From contig JACVRA010000074.1 in the NCBI GenBank assembly GCA_019828545.1, forward strand, positions 1 to 12,079: a DNA stretch of 12,079 bases, in the 5' to 3' direction. The stretch's first letter is position 1. Each line of letters starts with the position of its first letter. A program made the translations under genes and the position numbers. The DNA is from Paracamarosporium sp. OC-R06-R3. Lineage: Eukaryota; Ascomycota; Dothideomycetes; Pleosporales; Didymosphaeriaceae. Shown in pieces: positions 1 through 8,597 of this stretch. The notes below the pieces were generated by a model. It was given only the letters and a program-made list of their open reading frames with translations. It was not told the DNA's origin and ran no database searches.

Positions 1-417
1 ACAGACCTTTTGACTACCTGCGCCGATACATACCTCACTGTTGCCGGTGAAGTTCCGTCTTGCTTTAAAGCCTTATGTCGGACCCGTCTCCCACCCTTCC
101 TGCCACAAGCAAGCCAGGAACACGAAATAAGTGGTTTTCAAGTGCCGAGGACCTGGAAGTTGCCTAGATTTGTTGAAGGTGGCTGCCAAGCAAGGAAGGG
201 CGGAGTTCTAGGTTGTACAAAGCGCTTGAAGTGGACACTTTGACATGATGAGATCCGAGGTAGAGGTACAACCATCACTGGACGTTCAAAGGAATAATAT
301 TGTGGAATATTGTGGTGTCTAGGCACTCTTGGTATCAAAAGCGCTCAACTATAATCAAGCTCTCCCCTCCTACGGCGCGCTTCCTAAGTTGACAAGGCGG
401 TGCATCGTCCATTCTAA
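1..417. other. No gene recognised; DNA downstream of the ferroxidase gene
   Basis: I see no convincing coding region here. Open frames on both strands are short and low in complexity and resemble no family I know. The stretch lies 3' of the minus-strand ferroxidase gene, so its right part should carry that gene's 3' UTR and poly(A) site, but no clear signal stands out. The only small structure seen is a perfect 2 x 10-bp tandem repeat of AATATTGTGG at 296-315. Base composition is ordinary and shows no RIP-like decay, unlike the right end of the window. Confidence 0.5.
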
Positions 418-2477
418 TCACGACTCGGTCGCTCTTAGAAGAGGCTGGTTTTCGCCTTGCGGACCTTCATCTGCTTCCCTTGCATCTAATTCAGCTGCCG
501 GACTTTGCTGCATACCGTACCATGCAATAGCTGCAACCATCGCAAGCCCATTGAGAACACTGAAAACTAGCGCAACGATGCCCCTGGTGGTAAATCCATC
601 CGGTAGAGGTGCTGGAGGCGCAGGCTCACCTTGGAGGTCGAGCAGATCATGGACATTGCCAGCCGCATTTCCTGATGTACGGATTGGTGGCTCATTTCGT
701 GCGCAGAGTTCGTAGTGATCAGATGGAATTTTTGTTGTTTTCTGAAGTTCAAGCGGCGCTTCGATGAAAGTCGCGATGAGTCCAGATGCGACGTGCCTGG
801 AAGAAGATATAAGTATTTTGACCGATGGATCATGATTCCGCTGGAGAGCTTACCATTCGATATGGCAATGGAAGAGCCAAACGCCCGGGTTGTCGCTGCG
901 AAACCTCAGAACCGCGTGGCCATTAGGATTGACTAGCACAGTATCACGTCTCATGGGTACAGCTGGTAGACTGCCTGCATCGTCGACCGAGTAACTCCCC
1001 GCATCTTTGTCAGATCGTGCGATGACTTGAAAGGCATGCCCATGGAGATGAAATGGATGCTTCTATGAGGGGTCAGTCACGCTTTTAAAGGCTAATATAA
1101 CAACGCACTCCATCGTCGTTGTTGTTGAGAATGATTTCAACAGTCTCGTTCCCATTCAAGACAAACGAGTTGGTGTGGCTGCCATATACAATCGAATTGT
1201 TAGCTTGTTGGCCTGAGGACATGACTGTATATAGGGTCGGAACCCACGGCTCAACGTAGGTATTATCGTTGAAGAACGCACTTCCCGAATGTGTAAGTAT
1301 ACTTCTTGATGGGCGAGAGTCAGTACTGACTAGTTTGCCCCGTCTCCAAGATTATCCATCTTGAGATCCAGCGTGACACTTCTGTCGACTGCATCGAGTG
1401 GCGCCAAACTGTCTAAGGGCTGAATTGAAAAGTCGTCGAAAGGCTCAAAGTCATCAACGTCCAGATATTTTGGCAATTCTAGTGTATTATCCAGTACAAG
1501 CCAGCCAGTTACGTTGGAGTTCAAGCTGTCCGGAATGTCATCAAACAGTTCCTTTTCACTCATTAGACGAATACTATTGTTGAAGACGTGCTTATATACC
1601 TCGTCCATACTTGCCACAAAGGGAATGTTGGTCCCAGCATTGCTATCAACGGTGAGAAGCACGGAGTATCGTTGACCGGCAGTCAAGTAGAGCATGCTCG
1701 CTTCGGTTGGCTTGGTATAGATGCCATCGAGCTCAACGACTCTCACCGTGTAGCCCTGGAACCACACGTACATGCCTGTAAATGCAGCCATGTTCACCTA
1801 CAAGAGTCAGCTTGAGCATCCTACTATTCTTGATTGGCCATACTCGCCATGCGTATCATGTATGTCTTCCCCGGCTGAACAGTAACCGTGACATTCTGGG
1901 AATCGTTGATCAACGCCGAGTTTGGCACAGGTTCCGCGCCAGTTGGATTAGTGACGCTGATGAAAGATGAAAGTAGTGGTATCATCGAATCGTGGTACCA
2001 ATCAGAGAAAGAGAGAACAACCTCCTCATCGAAGTCCTTGAATGGATTTTCCGGATCGTGTACAATGAGCGGGGCTCGGAGTCCATCGGGATACTGACCT
2101 CTGGTGTGAGAATGGAACCAGTATGTCCCTGGTTGGTCGATTCTGAAGTCATAAATGAAACTGTCGCCGGGTGGAATTTCGCATTGTACTACGCCCGGCG
2201 GTCCATCCATATGGGTCGTACCGTTCTGGTAAAGACCATGCCAGTGTAAACTGGTTGTTGAGTTACCGAGGTGATTGTGCACTGTAACAACAACTCGTTC
2301 GCCTCTGGTAACGTGTAGAGCGGGTATAGGCCATTTGCCGTTTATGCCCATAACAGGCCTCTCGTGGAGGCCATCGGGGTTGCGATTAACCCACGTGATG
2401 TTATACTGGAGGTGTGTTACCTTTGAGCAGGCAGCGCCGCAGATGAAAACCAGCAGCGACCACAGCACAGTGTGCAT
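418..2477 (-). CDS. FET3: Fet3-type multicopper ferroxidase (iron transport), complete, five exons
   Basis: Exons run 2477-1848, 1797-1331, 1280-1109, 1062-854 and 796-418, giving 618 aa in one frame (S. cerevisiae Fet3p is about 636). A signal peptide covers residues 1 to about 18. The four copper motifs are present: HWHG (78-81), WFHSH (120-124), HPFHLHGH (425-432) and HCHIEWH (488-494), with C489 as type 1 copper ligand and L499 at the axial position. A single membrane segment (about 564-586) follows a Pro-rich linker, leaving a short acidic cytoplasmic tail. This type I layout, and divergent pairing with the permease, separate it from secreted laccases. The family oxidises Fe(II) to Fe(III) with O2 at the cell surface and hands iron to Ftr1. 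The aspartate before the HPFHLHGH motif that aids iron oxidation is kept (NNND, D421). The acidic site before WYHD is D159, where I recall Glu in yeast. An upstream in-frame ATG at 2642 is rejected because it would bury the signal peptide. One intron has a GC donor. Confidence 0.95.
1798..1847 (-). other. Probable GC-AG intron of the ferroxidase gene
   Basis: On the minus strand the first exon ends at ATG (1848), followed by GCGAGT, and the next exon starts at 1797 with GTG AAC ATG. The removed 50 nt end in CTGAC, a 7-nt gap and TAG, a good fungal branch site and acceptor. Joining them reads IRM-VNMAAF, which fits the family pattern IR(I/M)VNM(A/G)AF. The nearby GT (GTATGG, four bases further in) would throw the downstream exon out of frame, and the unspliced frame stops at once. 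The other three introns of this gene (1281-1330, 1063-1108, 797-853) use GT-AG. Confidence 0.75.
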
Positions 2478-2664
2478 TATGCTAGATGGTGCTGTGAAAG
2501 AGGCCGACAGTTGAGGCAGATATCGAGGATGGCTAAATCGGATGCGTAAATGCCAGATATTGTGACCTATTGCTCGTTTCCACGGCGAAAAGCGTAGCAC
2601 CCACCGATTGCGGGGCAGAACAATGCCTAGAGATCCTAACAATCAGGCCCGCAAAGGCTGGGAC

Positions 2665-2683
2665 CCAATCGTTCCGTGACTCA
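2665..2683 (+). promoter_or_regulatory. CCAAT box beside an AP-1-like TGACTCA, candidate CBC/HapX-type site
   Basis: CCAAT occupies 2665-2669 and TGACTCA 2677-2683, about 190-205 bp upstream of the ferroxidase start. In aspergilli the CCAAT-binding complex recruits the bZIP protein HapX, which contacts DNA a short distance 3' of the CCAAT box, to control iron genes. The spacing here (7 bp between motifs) is not a textbook HapX arrangement, and TGACTCA could equally serve a Gcn4/CpcA-type bZIP factor. The assignment is therefore tentative. Confidence 0.35.
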
Positions 2684-2829
2684 TGATGATCCAAATATAT
2701 GGCCAGTAAGGCTTTGTGCGGGAAAATTCTCTGGTCCGTGGGGTTTCAACGATTGTCTAATCTGATCCGAAATTGATCCGTCTTATCCGCATTTGGATCG
2801 ATCTCCGCGAGAAGTTTGCGGCGCTTGTC

Positions 2830-2838
2830 TTATCTGAT
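2830..2838 (-). promoter_or_regulatory. Candidate SREA/Sre1-type GATA repressor site
   Basis: The plus strand reads TTATCTGAT, so the minus strand reads ATCAGATAA. This is an exact match to ATCWGATAA, the extended GATA sequence reported for fungal siderophore/iron GATA repressors (SREA, Sre1, Urbs1, Sfu1). It lies about 355 bp from the ferroxidase start and about 225 bp from the permease start, so one site could serve both genes. The match is seen in the sequence; binding is inferred. Confidence 0.65.
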
Positions 2839-3061
2839 CGAACAAAGCCGAGGCTGCCCCACATGCGCGACTACGTCTAATATCTATTCCACCGATCATT
2901 CGTGCCGAGCATCCTTCGCTACCCAGATGCTTCCGAGTACGGCTCACCGAAAAGCGATGCTCTATTTTCTGCTTCTTTGAAGCCTCGTGCCTGGCACTTT
3001 TCACAACCACGACGACTTCTTAGATAACTGTCTCGCGTAGCTGTATGCTCGCACATTTGCC

Positions 3062-4240
3062 ATGGCGCAAATCTTCGCCGCGCAAGGTCTGTGATCTCTA
3101 AGGCCCTATTGCCTCTGAGTACTGAACGAACTAGTCTTCTTCATCTGTCTGCGAGAGTGCTTGGAAACCAGCATCATCGTGTCGGTTTTGCTCTCTTTTC
3201 TGAAGCAGACCCTGACCTCTGAGAATGACAAGCCCGTTTACCATAAGCTCGTTCGACAAGTCTGGCTTGGAGTCATCCTCGGCGTCGCAATATGTGTAGT
3301 CATTGGGACTGCCATCATAGCTACTTTCTACCATCTGGAGTCTGACGTCTTCTCCCAATACGAGTATATTTGGGAAGGCGTTTTCGGACTCATCGCATGT
3401 GTGATTATCACCGTCATGGGCGCAGCGCTACTCCGTATCTCTAAGCTACGCGATAAATGGCGCGTCAAGATAGCAGCAGCTCTTGAAGCCAACGACGCGA
3501 ATGACGCTTCGCGCCCTAAAGGCCTTCGGTTCCTAGGAGAAAAATATGCCATGTTTCTGCTGCCCTTGGTTACAGTACTTCGCGAAGGGCTGGAGGGTGT
3601 CATGTTCATCATTGGCGCTGGTCTTGGAATGCCAGCATCTGCTTTCCCACTGGCTGTCGTGGGTGGACTGGGTGCCGGCGCCTTGATTGGGTATCTACTT
3701 TATAGGTACGTTATTCCAAGTGGGATACTTGGTTCTTGACTGAGATATCTCAGAGGAGGCAACGCGGGATCACTACAAGCGTTCCTCGTCGCGTCAACCT
3801 GCTTTTTATATCTAATAGCCGCCGGTCTATTGAGTAAGTCAGTGTGGTTCTTCGAGAACTATATGGTAAGTGTTGACGCAAATCTATGATGAAGACTTCT
3901 GCTAAGTCTTGTAGTGGAATGTTGCCATTGGCGGCGATGCAGCGGAAACAGGCGTTGGACCTGGATCATATGACATTCGCCAGAGTGTTTGGCACGTGAA
4001 TGTAAGTTGCTCGACTTATCTCACAGCTTAATGGAATTTCGCTAACAATTATCACAACTTCAGTGCTGTAGTCCTGAAATTAATGGAGGCGGCTGGTGGG
4101 GAGTGTTCAATTCGATTTTCGGCTGGCAAAACTCCGCCACCTATGGCAGCGTTATTTCATATAATCTCTATTGCGCTACAGTTGGTGTCGCATTTTTGGT
4201 CATGTATTTCCAAGAGAAGAATGTAGTAAAGACGGTGTAA
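3062..4240 (+). CDS. FTR1: Ftr1-type high-affinity iron permease, complete, five exons
   Basis: Exons 3062-3086, 3135-3705, 3754-3865, 3915-4001 and 4064-4240 join in frame to 323 aa. The introns (48, 48, 49 and 62 nt) are GT-AG, the last with a clear GCTAAC branch site. Both REXLE iron-binding motifs of the OFeT family are present: RECLE at 15-19 and REGLE at 158-162. About seven membrane segments can be seen, near 9-30, 51-73, 87-110, 146-172, 180-198, 206-225 and 294-314. The GSYD motif and the [14 protein letters not shown] stretch before the last segment are typical of fungal Ftr1. The protein sits in the plasma membrane and imports Fe(III) made by its ferroxidase partner, whose gene is divergent next door. 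The first exon codes only eight full residues, so a finder ignoring it would miss the first REXLE motif. The C-terminal tail after the last segment is very short (about 9 residues) compared with yeast Ftr1 (404 aa). Confidence 0.95.
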
Positions 4241-4734
4241 ACGTTATAAGGGGAGTTTACATACCTTATATTAGTCTAGATTAGGGTAAACGGGAGGGAT
4301 TCAACTGCCGGATTCGATGAGGGCGACTCTTTTGTTTCGCTAGAGCTAGTAATTCATAGTTAATTTAACCTTTAACTACCTACTATACTTATTAGCCAAT
4401 TTTATCTACAATGCTGTTTGTAGAGCTGCACCTTTACTAGAATCTTTAAGCTTACGTGCTATAAAGGTTACGATGTTGTTGCTTAGTTGCAAATCTATGG
4501 CATAGCTAGCGCTTTAGATAAATCCACCACTAATTTACCTTTGCAAAGCAAATTTATGAAGTACAGGTCCAATAGTCTTTGCACCATCCAGAAGCCTTCC
4601 AACGCATTTTCGATCCTTATAACGTTTTACGTGACCTTTTGGGTCCAGGACAAGCGCCGTGTGTCGGTCGTCCCCTTGTATATCCCCCACTAATTATTTA
4701 CTGGTCTATATAAGACTTTATAATCTAGCCTTAT
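4241..4734. other. Spacer between convergent permease and oxoprolinase genes; no gene recognised
   Basis: The stretch takes the 3' ends of two convergent genes. Its outer parts (about 4330-4500 and 4690-4734) are AT-rich, while 4550-4690 is more balanced. There the minus strand stays open for about 45 codons (4690 down to about 4557) and the plus strand for 68 codons (4487-4693), but neither reading resembles a family I know. It may be a relic of an old insertion or simple spacer. I see no tRNA, no clear terminator and no repeat structure. Confidence 0.4.
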
Positions 4735-7496
4735 CTAGCCTTTATTTCCGTAGCCACCCCCACCAGGAGTCATAATTACCACTCTGTCACCAACAGCCAT
4801 AGGTACACTACCCTTACCGCCCATATTTACTTTCCTCTCTTGTCCAGTAAATATGTCCTTTGTAATCCAAAGATTTAATCCAGTCGCCCCGGCACCACCA
4901 CCCTCCATACCATATGGTCGATGTACACGCCGCTCGGATAGAATTGAACATTGCACAGGAGTGAGAAATTCAATCTCTCGGGCCACGCCATCACCTCCCT
5001 GATTACGTCCAACGCCTCCAGTGTTTTCGCGAAGTTCGAATCGGCGCAGTACGCATGGATACCGTTTCTCAAGGATCTCTGGATCAGTTATGCGGGTATT
5101 GGTCATATGCACGTGCACACCACTCTCTCCAACCCAACTTTCACCCGCACCAGCTCCACCAGCGATGGTCTCGTAGTATCCAAAGCCTTGTTTGACCTGG
5201 CCTGATCCTGAATCCAACTTTGTATCAATACCAAATGTCAGGTTATTAAGGCATCCCTGGGAAGCGGCACAGGCATGCAAAGCTTTGAGTACCACATCAG
5301 TGACTCTTTGACTTGTCGTCACGTTACCACCGACAACGGCGGCTGCTCCAGTAGGACTTAAGATACTTGGCTTCGGAATCCTGATATCAACTGGGGCCAA
5401 ACAACCCTGGTTCAGAGGAATATCTGATTTGATCATACATCGCAGGGAATAAATGATTGCCGAATGGGTTATAGCCTCAGGCGCATTAATGTTGCCACGG
5501 ACTTCAGCACCTGTACCATTGAAATCGAAGATGGCGGAGCCTTCTTTATCGATGGTAATGGTGAGCTTGATAGGCGTACCGTCGTCCATGTAATCCAAGG
5601 CCTGCAGCGGGCGTCCGCCATAACGGTTATACATCTCTTTCAGCAGATTCCGCACAGCCAGTTCTGCTGTTCGCTGAATCTCCAACATGTACATCTGCAC
5701 GGTTTTGAGTCCGTACTCCTCGATCAAATTCTGAATTAGCGCTATGCCCCGGGCATTGGCTGCAATCTGGGCTTTAAGGTCGGAGATGTTGTCGCTTATG
5801 TTTCGACTGCCTGTGCAGCCCTCGTACTTGGACGGAATGTCCAAAAACAGCTCACGCATACGGTCCTCATTGAAAATACCATTAGAGACAACCTTTTCCG
5901 ACTCAATAGCCGCGCCTTCTTGCCAGAGCTCGGTCGAATTTGGCGGCATGGATCCAGGAAGAATGCCACCAACTAGTATTAATGTTAGTACCAAGCGTTT
6001 ATTGGAGTTCGGATTTACTTACTGTCTGCATGGTGACCACGTGAGGCGACGTAAAAAATGATTGTATCCGTTCCTTGCTCAAACACAGGGGTTACAACAG
6101 TCACGTCAGGCAAATGTGTTCCACCAGACTTAGGGTGATTCGATACTAGAACATCGCCGTCCTTTAATTTCCCTAGCCAACGGTTGTGCTGGTAAGTGAC
6201 CGCAAACTGCATCGATCGTAAATGAACCGGTACGTGAGGTGCGTTTGCTACAAGTCCACCATCAGGGGAGAAAAGCGCACAGGAAAAGTCAAGGCGTTCC
6301 TTAATATTCGTTGATACAGCGGTCTTCTGAAGTGTACGACCCATTTGCTCTGCAACAGACATAAATCTGTGGCCGAAAATCGATAGACGGATAGGGTCAA
6401 CAGTGGCTGAGTACGTGGCACGTCGCGGTGCTGTCTCTAAGTCAATCAGTACGCATGTGTCCAATACATGCACCTGTGCGTCAGGATTGACAACTATAGT
6501 CTGAGTTTCGTCAATGATGATGGCTGGACCGTGCAGTTTGACATTGTTCCCGAGTTCCCGAAGCTGGTATACAGGGGTATCCCTGAATCCAACTTCAGAG
6601 TCAAAGTATACATGCTTCTTCTCCTTGGAATGACTAGCCTCAGTTATCTTCGCGTCCTTGAACTGTTGTAGAGGGCTCTTCTCTGTCGTCTTGTTTGCCG
6701 AAGCGATGGTTCGAACGCGAATGTCGTCGATAAGGACCGGACGCTGGAATGTGAAGTTAAACTCCCGGCGAAGCCGCTTCACAAAAGCTGACAAGAAGTC
6801 GCTATCCTCAGGTTTAAGGATCATCAAGCTTGTATCCGAACCTTCGTATCTCATATTCAAGAAGATCTCATGTCTAAGCTGTCGGGAGGTAAAACCTTGA
6901 CTTTCCAGCTGCTTGACGCTGCGTTCGATGAGGCTTGAGAGCTTGGACGAGATCAACTCCTCGGATCCAGTGTAAGTAGCAGCCATGGGCTCCTGCGCTT
7001 CGTGCACAATCTCTGCAAGAGCAAGACCGTAAGCGGACAAGATAGAGGAGTGTTTATGAATGATTATACGTGAAATGCCAAGTGAAGCGGCAACATTACA
7101 GGCGTGCTGACCCCCGGCACCACCAAAGCATGCAAGATGGTGAGAGAAAGTTTCAAATCCACGAGCTTCGGTCAGGTTGCGAATCGGTCTTGTCATTGAT
7201 TCGTCAGCAACTTTCAGGAAGCCAAGAGCAACTTGTTCCGTTGTGAGTTGGCCGGCGCCGTGCTCTGCGTTGATTTTTTGAGTGAGTTCCTCAAACAACT
7301 TGCGAGCAATTTCTCGGTCAAGAGGCTGATCTTCGTTCGGTCCAAAAATCTTTGGGAAATACTCAGGTAAAAGACGACCCAGGAAGAGGTTAGCGTCTGT
7401 TACCGTAAGGGGACCACCTTTCCTATAGCAGGCGGGACCAGGGTGTGCAGATGCGGACTCGGGTCCTACCACGAATAACCCATTCTTCCAGGATAG
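4735..7496 (-). pseudogene. OXP1: 5-oxoprolinase (ATP-hydrolysing), N-terminally truncated by a repeat
   Basis: Two exons, 7496-6023 and 5972-4735, join in frame across a 50-nt GT-AG intron (5973-6022) with a perfect TACTAAC branch site, rebuilding [18 protein letters not shown]. They leave 903 residues ending in [10 protein letters not shown] and a stop; full-length relatives have about 1,280. Fragment residues 10-29 carry VGPESASAHPGPACY-RKGG. A GGAGGQHAC motif at 125-133 closes the hydantoinase A part, and the hydantoinase B domain runs from about 367 to the end. The missing third would hold the N-terminal part of the HydA/ATPase half. Upstream of 7496 the frame enters the repeat and meets TAG at 7511-7509. 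The intact family opens 5-oxo-L-proline to L-glutamate with ATP in the cytosolic gamma-glutamyl (glutathione) cycle; this fragment should be inactive. The surviving exons have no internal stops or RIP decay, so the break looks recent or RIP stopped at the boundary. A paralogous hydantoinase is less likely given the motif match. Confidence 0.88.
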
Positions 7497-7539
7497 AATA
7501 CTATATCCCTAAACCGTACCACTGAGGTAGGGTTAGGTT

Positions 7540-7678
7540 GCCCCCAGGGGCGAAAAAACGGTGGCTGCCCCCGGGGGCAAAGGGGGTAGAAAGCTGCCCC
7601 TGGGGGCAAAGAATAGAAGGCCTACCAGGAACACCTAGCGGGGGCCGACAAGCTTAGGCATCGCTTGCCCCTAGGGGC
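7540..7678. repeat. Four spaced 12-bp GC palindromes near the left end of copy A
   Basis: Sites lie at 7540-7551 (GCCCCCAGGGGC), 7567-7578 (GCCCCCGGGGGC), 7596-7607 (GCCCCTGGGGGC) and 7667-7678 (GCCCCTAGGGGC). They start 27, 29 and 71 bp apart. They differ only at the two central bases, which read CA, CG, TG and TA. They are preceded by CT/TT and followed by an A-rich CAAAG/CGAAA context. Subterminal repeats like this often bind a transposase or fold as hairpins; that role is inferred. Confidence 0.8.
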
Positions 7679-7742
7679 AAGGGGTCTGTGCTAGGAATGC
7701 TAACATGCGAAGTCTTAACCTACTTATAAATAACCTCTCGTC

Positions 7743-8580
7743 TTTGAAGACACTGCTTAACCTAAACGCTCTAACCCCGACGAAATTGAAACCATAATAA
7801 AGCGCAAAGGCGTAGACTCCTCTACTAAAACAAAGAAAAGGCAATACACGGCCTTTAAAGAAATTAGGGACGCAGACTCTATCTACAACTAAGTTGCGCT
7901 GTACCTACTAGTAACAGCTAGATTCCCAATCGACGCGCTCACTGCAGAATGGAGTATTAGTGTAAACAGACCCATCAACTAAGCCCACAAGCATCGCCTC
8001 TGCCAGATTTTCGACAAGGCAGGTGTTCTTCGGCGAGACGCAAGCCACTGGCTGCAGGTCGCTTGTTCTAAGGCGCAAGTACAGCAGATGCTAAACTGCC
8101 TAAAAGAGGGCGGCCAGGTCACTACAGACGAGAGCGCTAAGGGGGGCGATTTGAAGTGGCCGTCGTTTAAAGGTTAGGAGAGCGTCGTTGGAGAGAAGGC
8201 AGAGCTGGTCGCAGGTTACTATCGAGTTAAAGCATTCAAAAGGTCACCATTAGGTTGAAGCATTCAAAGAGTATCTGCAACTCCGTCGTTTGCCAGAGGA
8301 AGAGCAGTAGTGGGTGTGCAGTATATACAACAAAGGTCTTAGCCCCTGCACGTGCCAGCCAAAGCGTTAAGCTAACTTAAAAGATAGACAAACTTCTACT
8401 ACACTTGCGGATTTAGCTTCGTGCTAACTAAGAAGAAATTATCCTTCTAGATAATTATAGATAGATATGGACTAAGCTGGCAACTTTAGCATCTAACAAT
8501 AACTAGCTATTTTAAGGTCTAAATAAGTCAGTTAAGCAGGAGATGCTAGAGAAACTTAGGCTTAGTAGTTAAGTTAAGTT
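7743..8580 (+). pseudogene. RIP-broken reading frame inside copy A, product unknown
   Basis: Read in the frame of 7776, codons look protein-like, with mixed charged and hydrophobic residues, from about 7743 to 8250. In-frame stops fall at 7758-7760 (TAA), 7890-7892 (TAA), 7980-7982 (TAA) and 8175-8177 (TAG). Each is one C-to-T change from a Gln codon in the CpA context RIP prefers. A 28-nt imperfect duplication near 8226-8281 then shifts the frame, and further TAA/TAG stops follow (the first at 8308-8310). The last 200 bp read as a leucine- and lysine-rich, possibly coiled-coil stretch in another frame. I do not recognise the protein and assign no function. The start and true end are not defined. 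Confidence 0.5.
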
Positions 8581-8595
8581 CTTAGTATAATAGCT

Positions 8596-8597
8596 NN
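8596..8597. other. Two ambiguous bases (assembly gap or join)
   Basis: Two Ns sit exactly where homology between copies A and B ends and a different GC-rich sequence begins. The continuity of the two sides is therefore unproven. The junction may be a scaffolding join rather than a real boundary between elements. Confidence 0.95.

Larger units (their letters stand above)
2478..3061. promoter_or_regulatory. Shared divergent promoter of the ferroxidase and permease genes
   Basis: This 584-bp region separates the two start codons and contains no supportable gene. It must hold both promoters. Two HGATAR sites are visible: AGATAA on the minus strand within 2830-2838, and TAGATAAC on the plus strand at 3021-3028. 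A degenerate copy of the first (TAATCTGAT, 2758-2766) has lost the GATA core. A CCAAT box and a TGACTCA lie nearer the ferroxidase. The ferroxidase-side AT run near 2691-2702 could act as a TATA-like element, but this is weak. The permease start sits in TTGCCATGG, a good fungal initiation context. Confidence 0.8.
7497..8595 (+). mobile_element. Unidentified mobile element, copy A, moderately RIP-mutated
   Basis: This block matches 10991-12079 over its whole length in the same orientation, from ATACTAT-R-TCCCTAAACC at the left to the assembly gap at the right. That left sequence is where the oxoprolinase coding frame ends, so it marks the element's left end to within a few bases. Four GCCCC-NN-GGGGC palindromes lie in the first 180 bp, followed by a decayed reading frame. 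CpG, CpA and TpG are still present, so this copy is much less mutated than copy B. The right end is not seen: homology runs into two Ns at 8596-8597. No transposase, integrase or reverse transcriptase motif could be recognised, so the superfamily stays open. Confidence 0.7.

Noticed and set aside
10..243. 77-codon plus-strand open frame in the left flank
   Set aside because: Short, no recognisable family, no splice partners or start context, and composition is no better than chance open frames nearby.
329..936. Plus-strand open frames over the ferroxidase C-terminus
   Set aside because: They are antisense shadows of the minus-strand exons 796-418 and 1062-854, which carry the membrane segment and the HCHIEWH motif.
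2478..2642. Upstream in-frame ATG extending the ferroxidase by 55 residues
   Set aside because: The extension is basic and unlike the family, and it would place the hydrophobic signal peptide (starting at 2477) internally. The start at 2477 gives a normal Fet3 N-terminus.
2783..3358. Minus-strand open frames over the promoter and permease exon 2
   Set aside because: The first lies in the divergent promoter with no family resemblance; the second is antisense to the permease coding frame.
4735..5994. The C-terminal oxoprolinase open frame as a separate small gene
   Set aside because: A GT-AG intron with a TACTAAC branch site joins it in frame to the upstream exon and restores a conserved family motif; on its own it would begin within the hydantoinase B domain.
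7540..7678. CRISPR-like array suggested by the spaced palindromes
   Set aside because: Only four 12-bp units with uneven spacing, in a eukaryotic transposable element with no cas genes.
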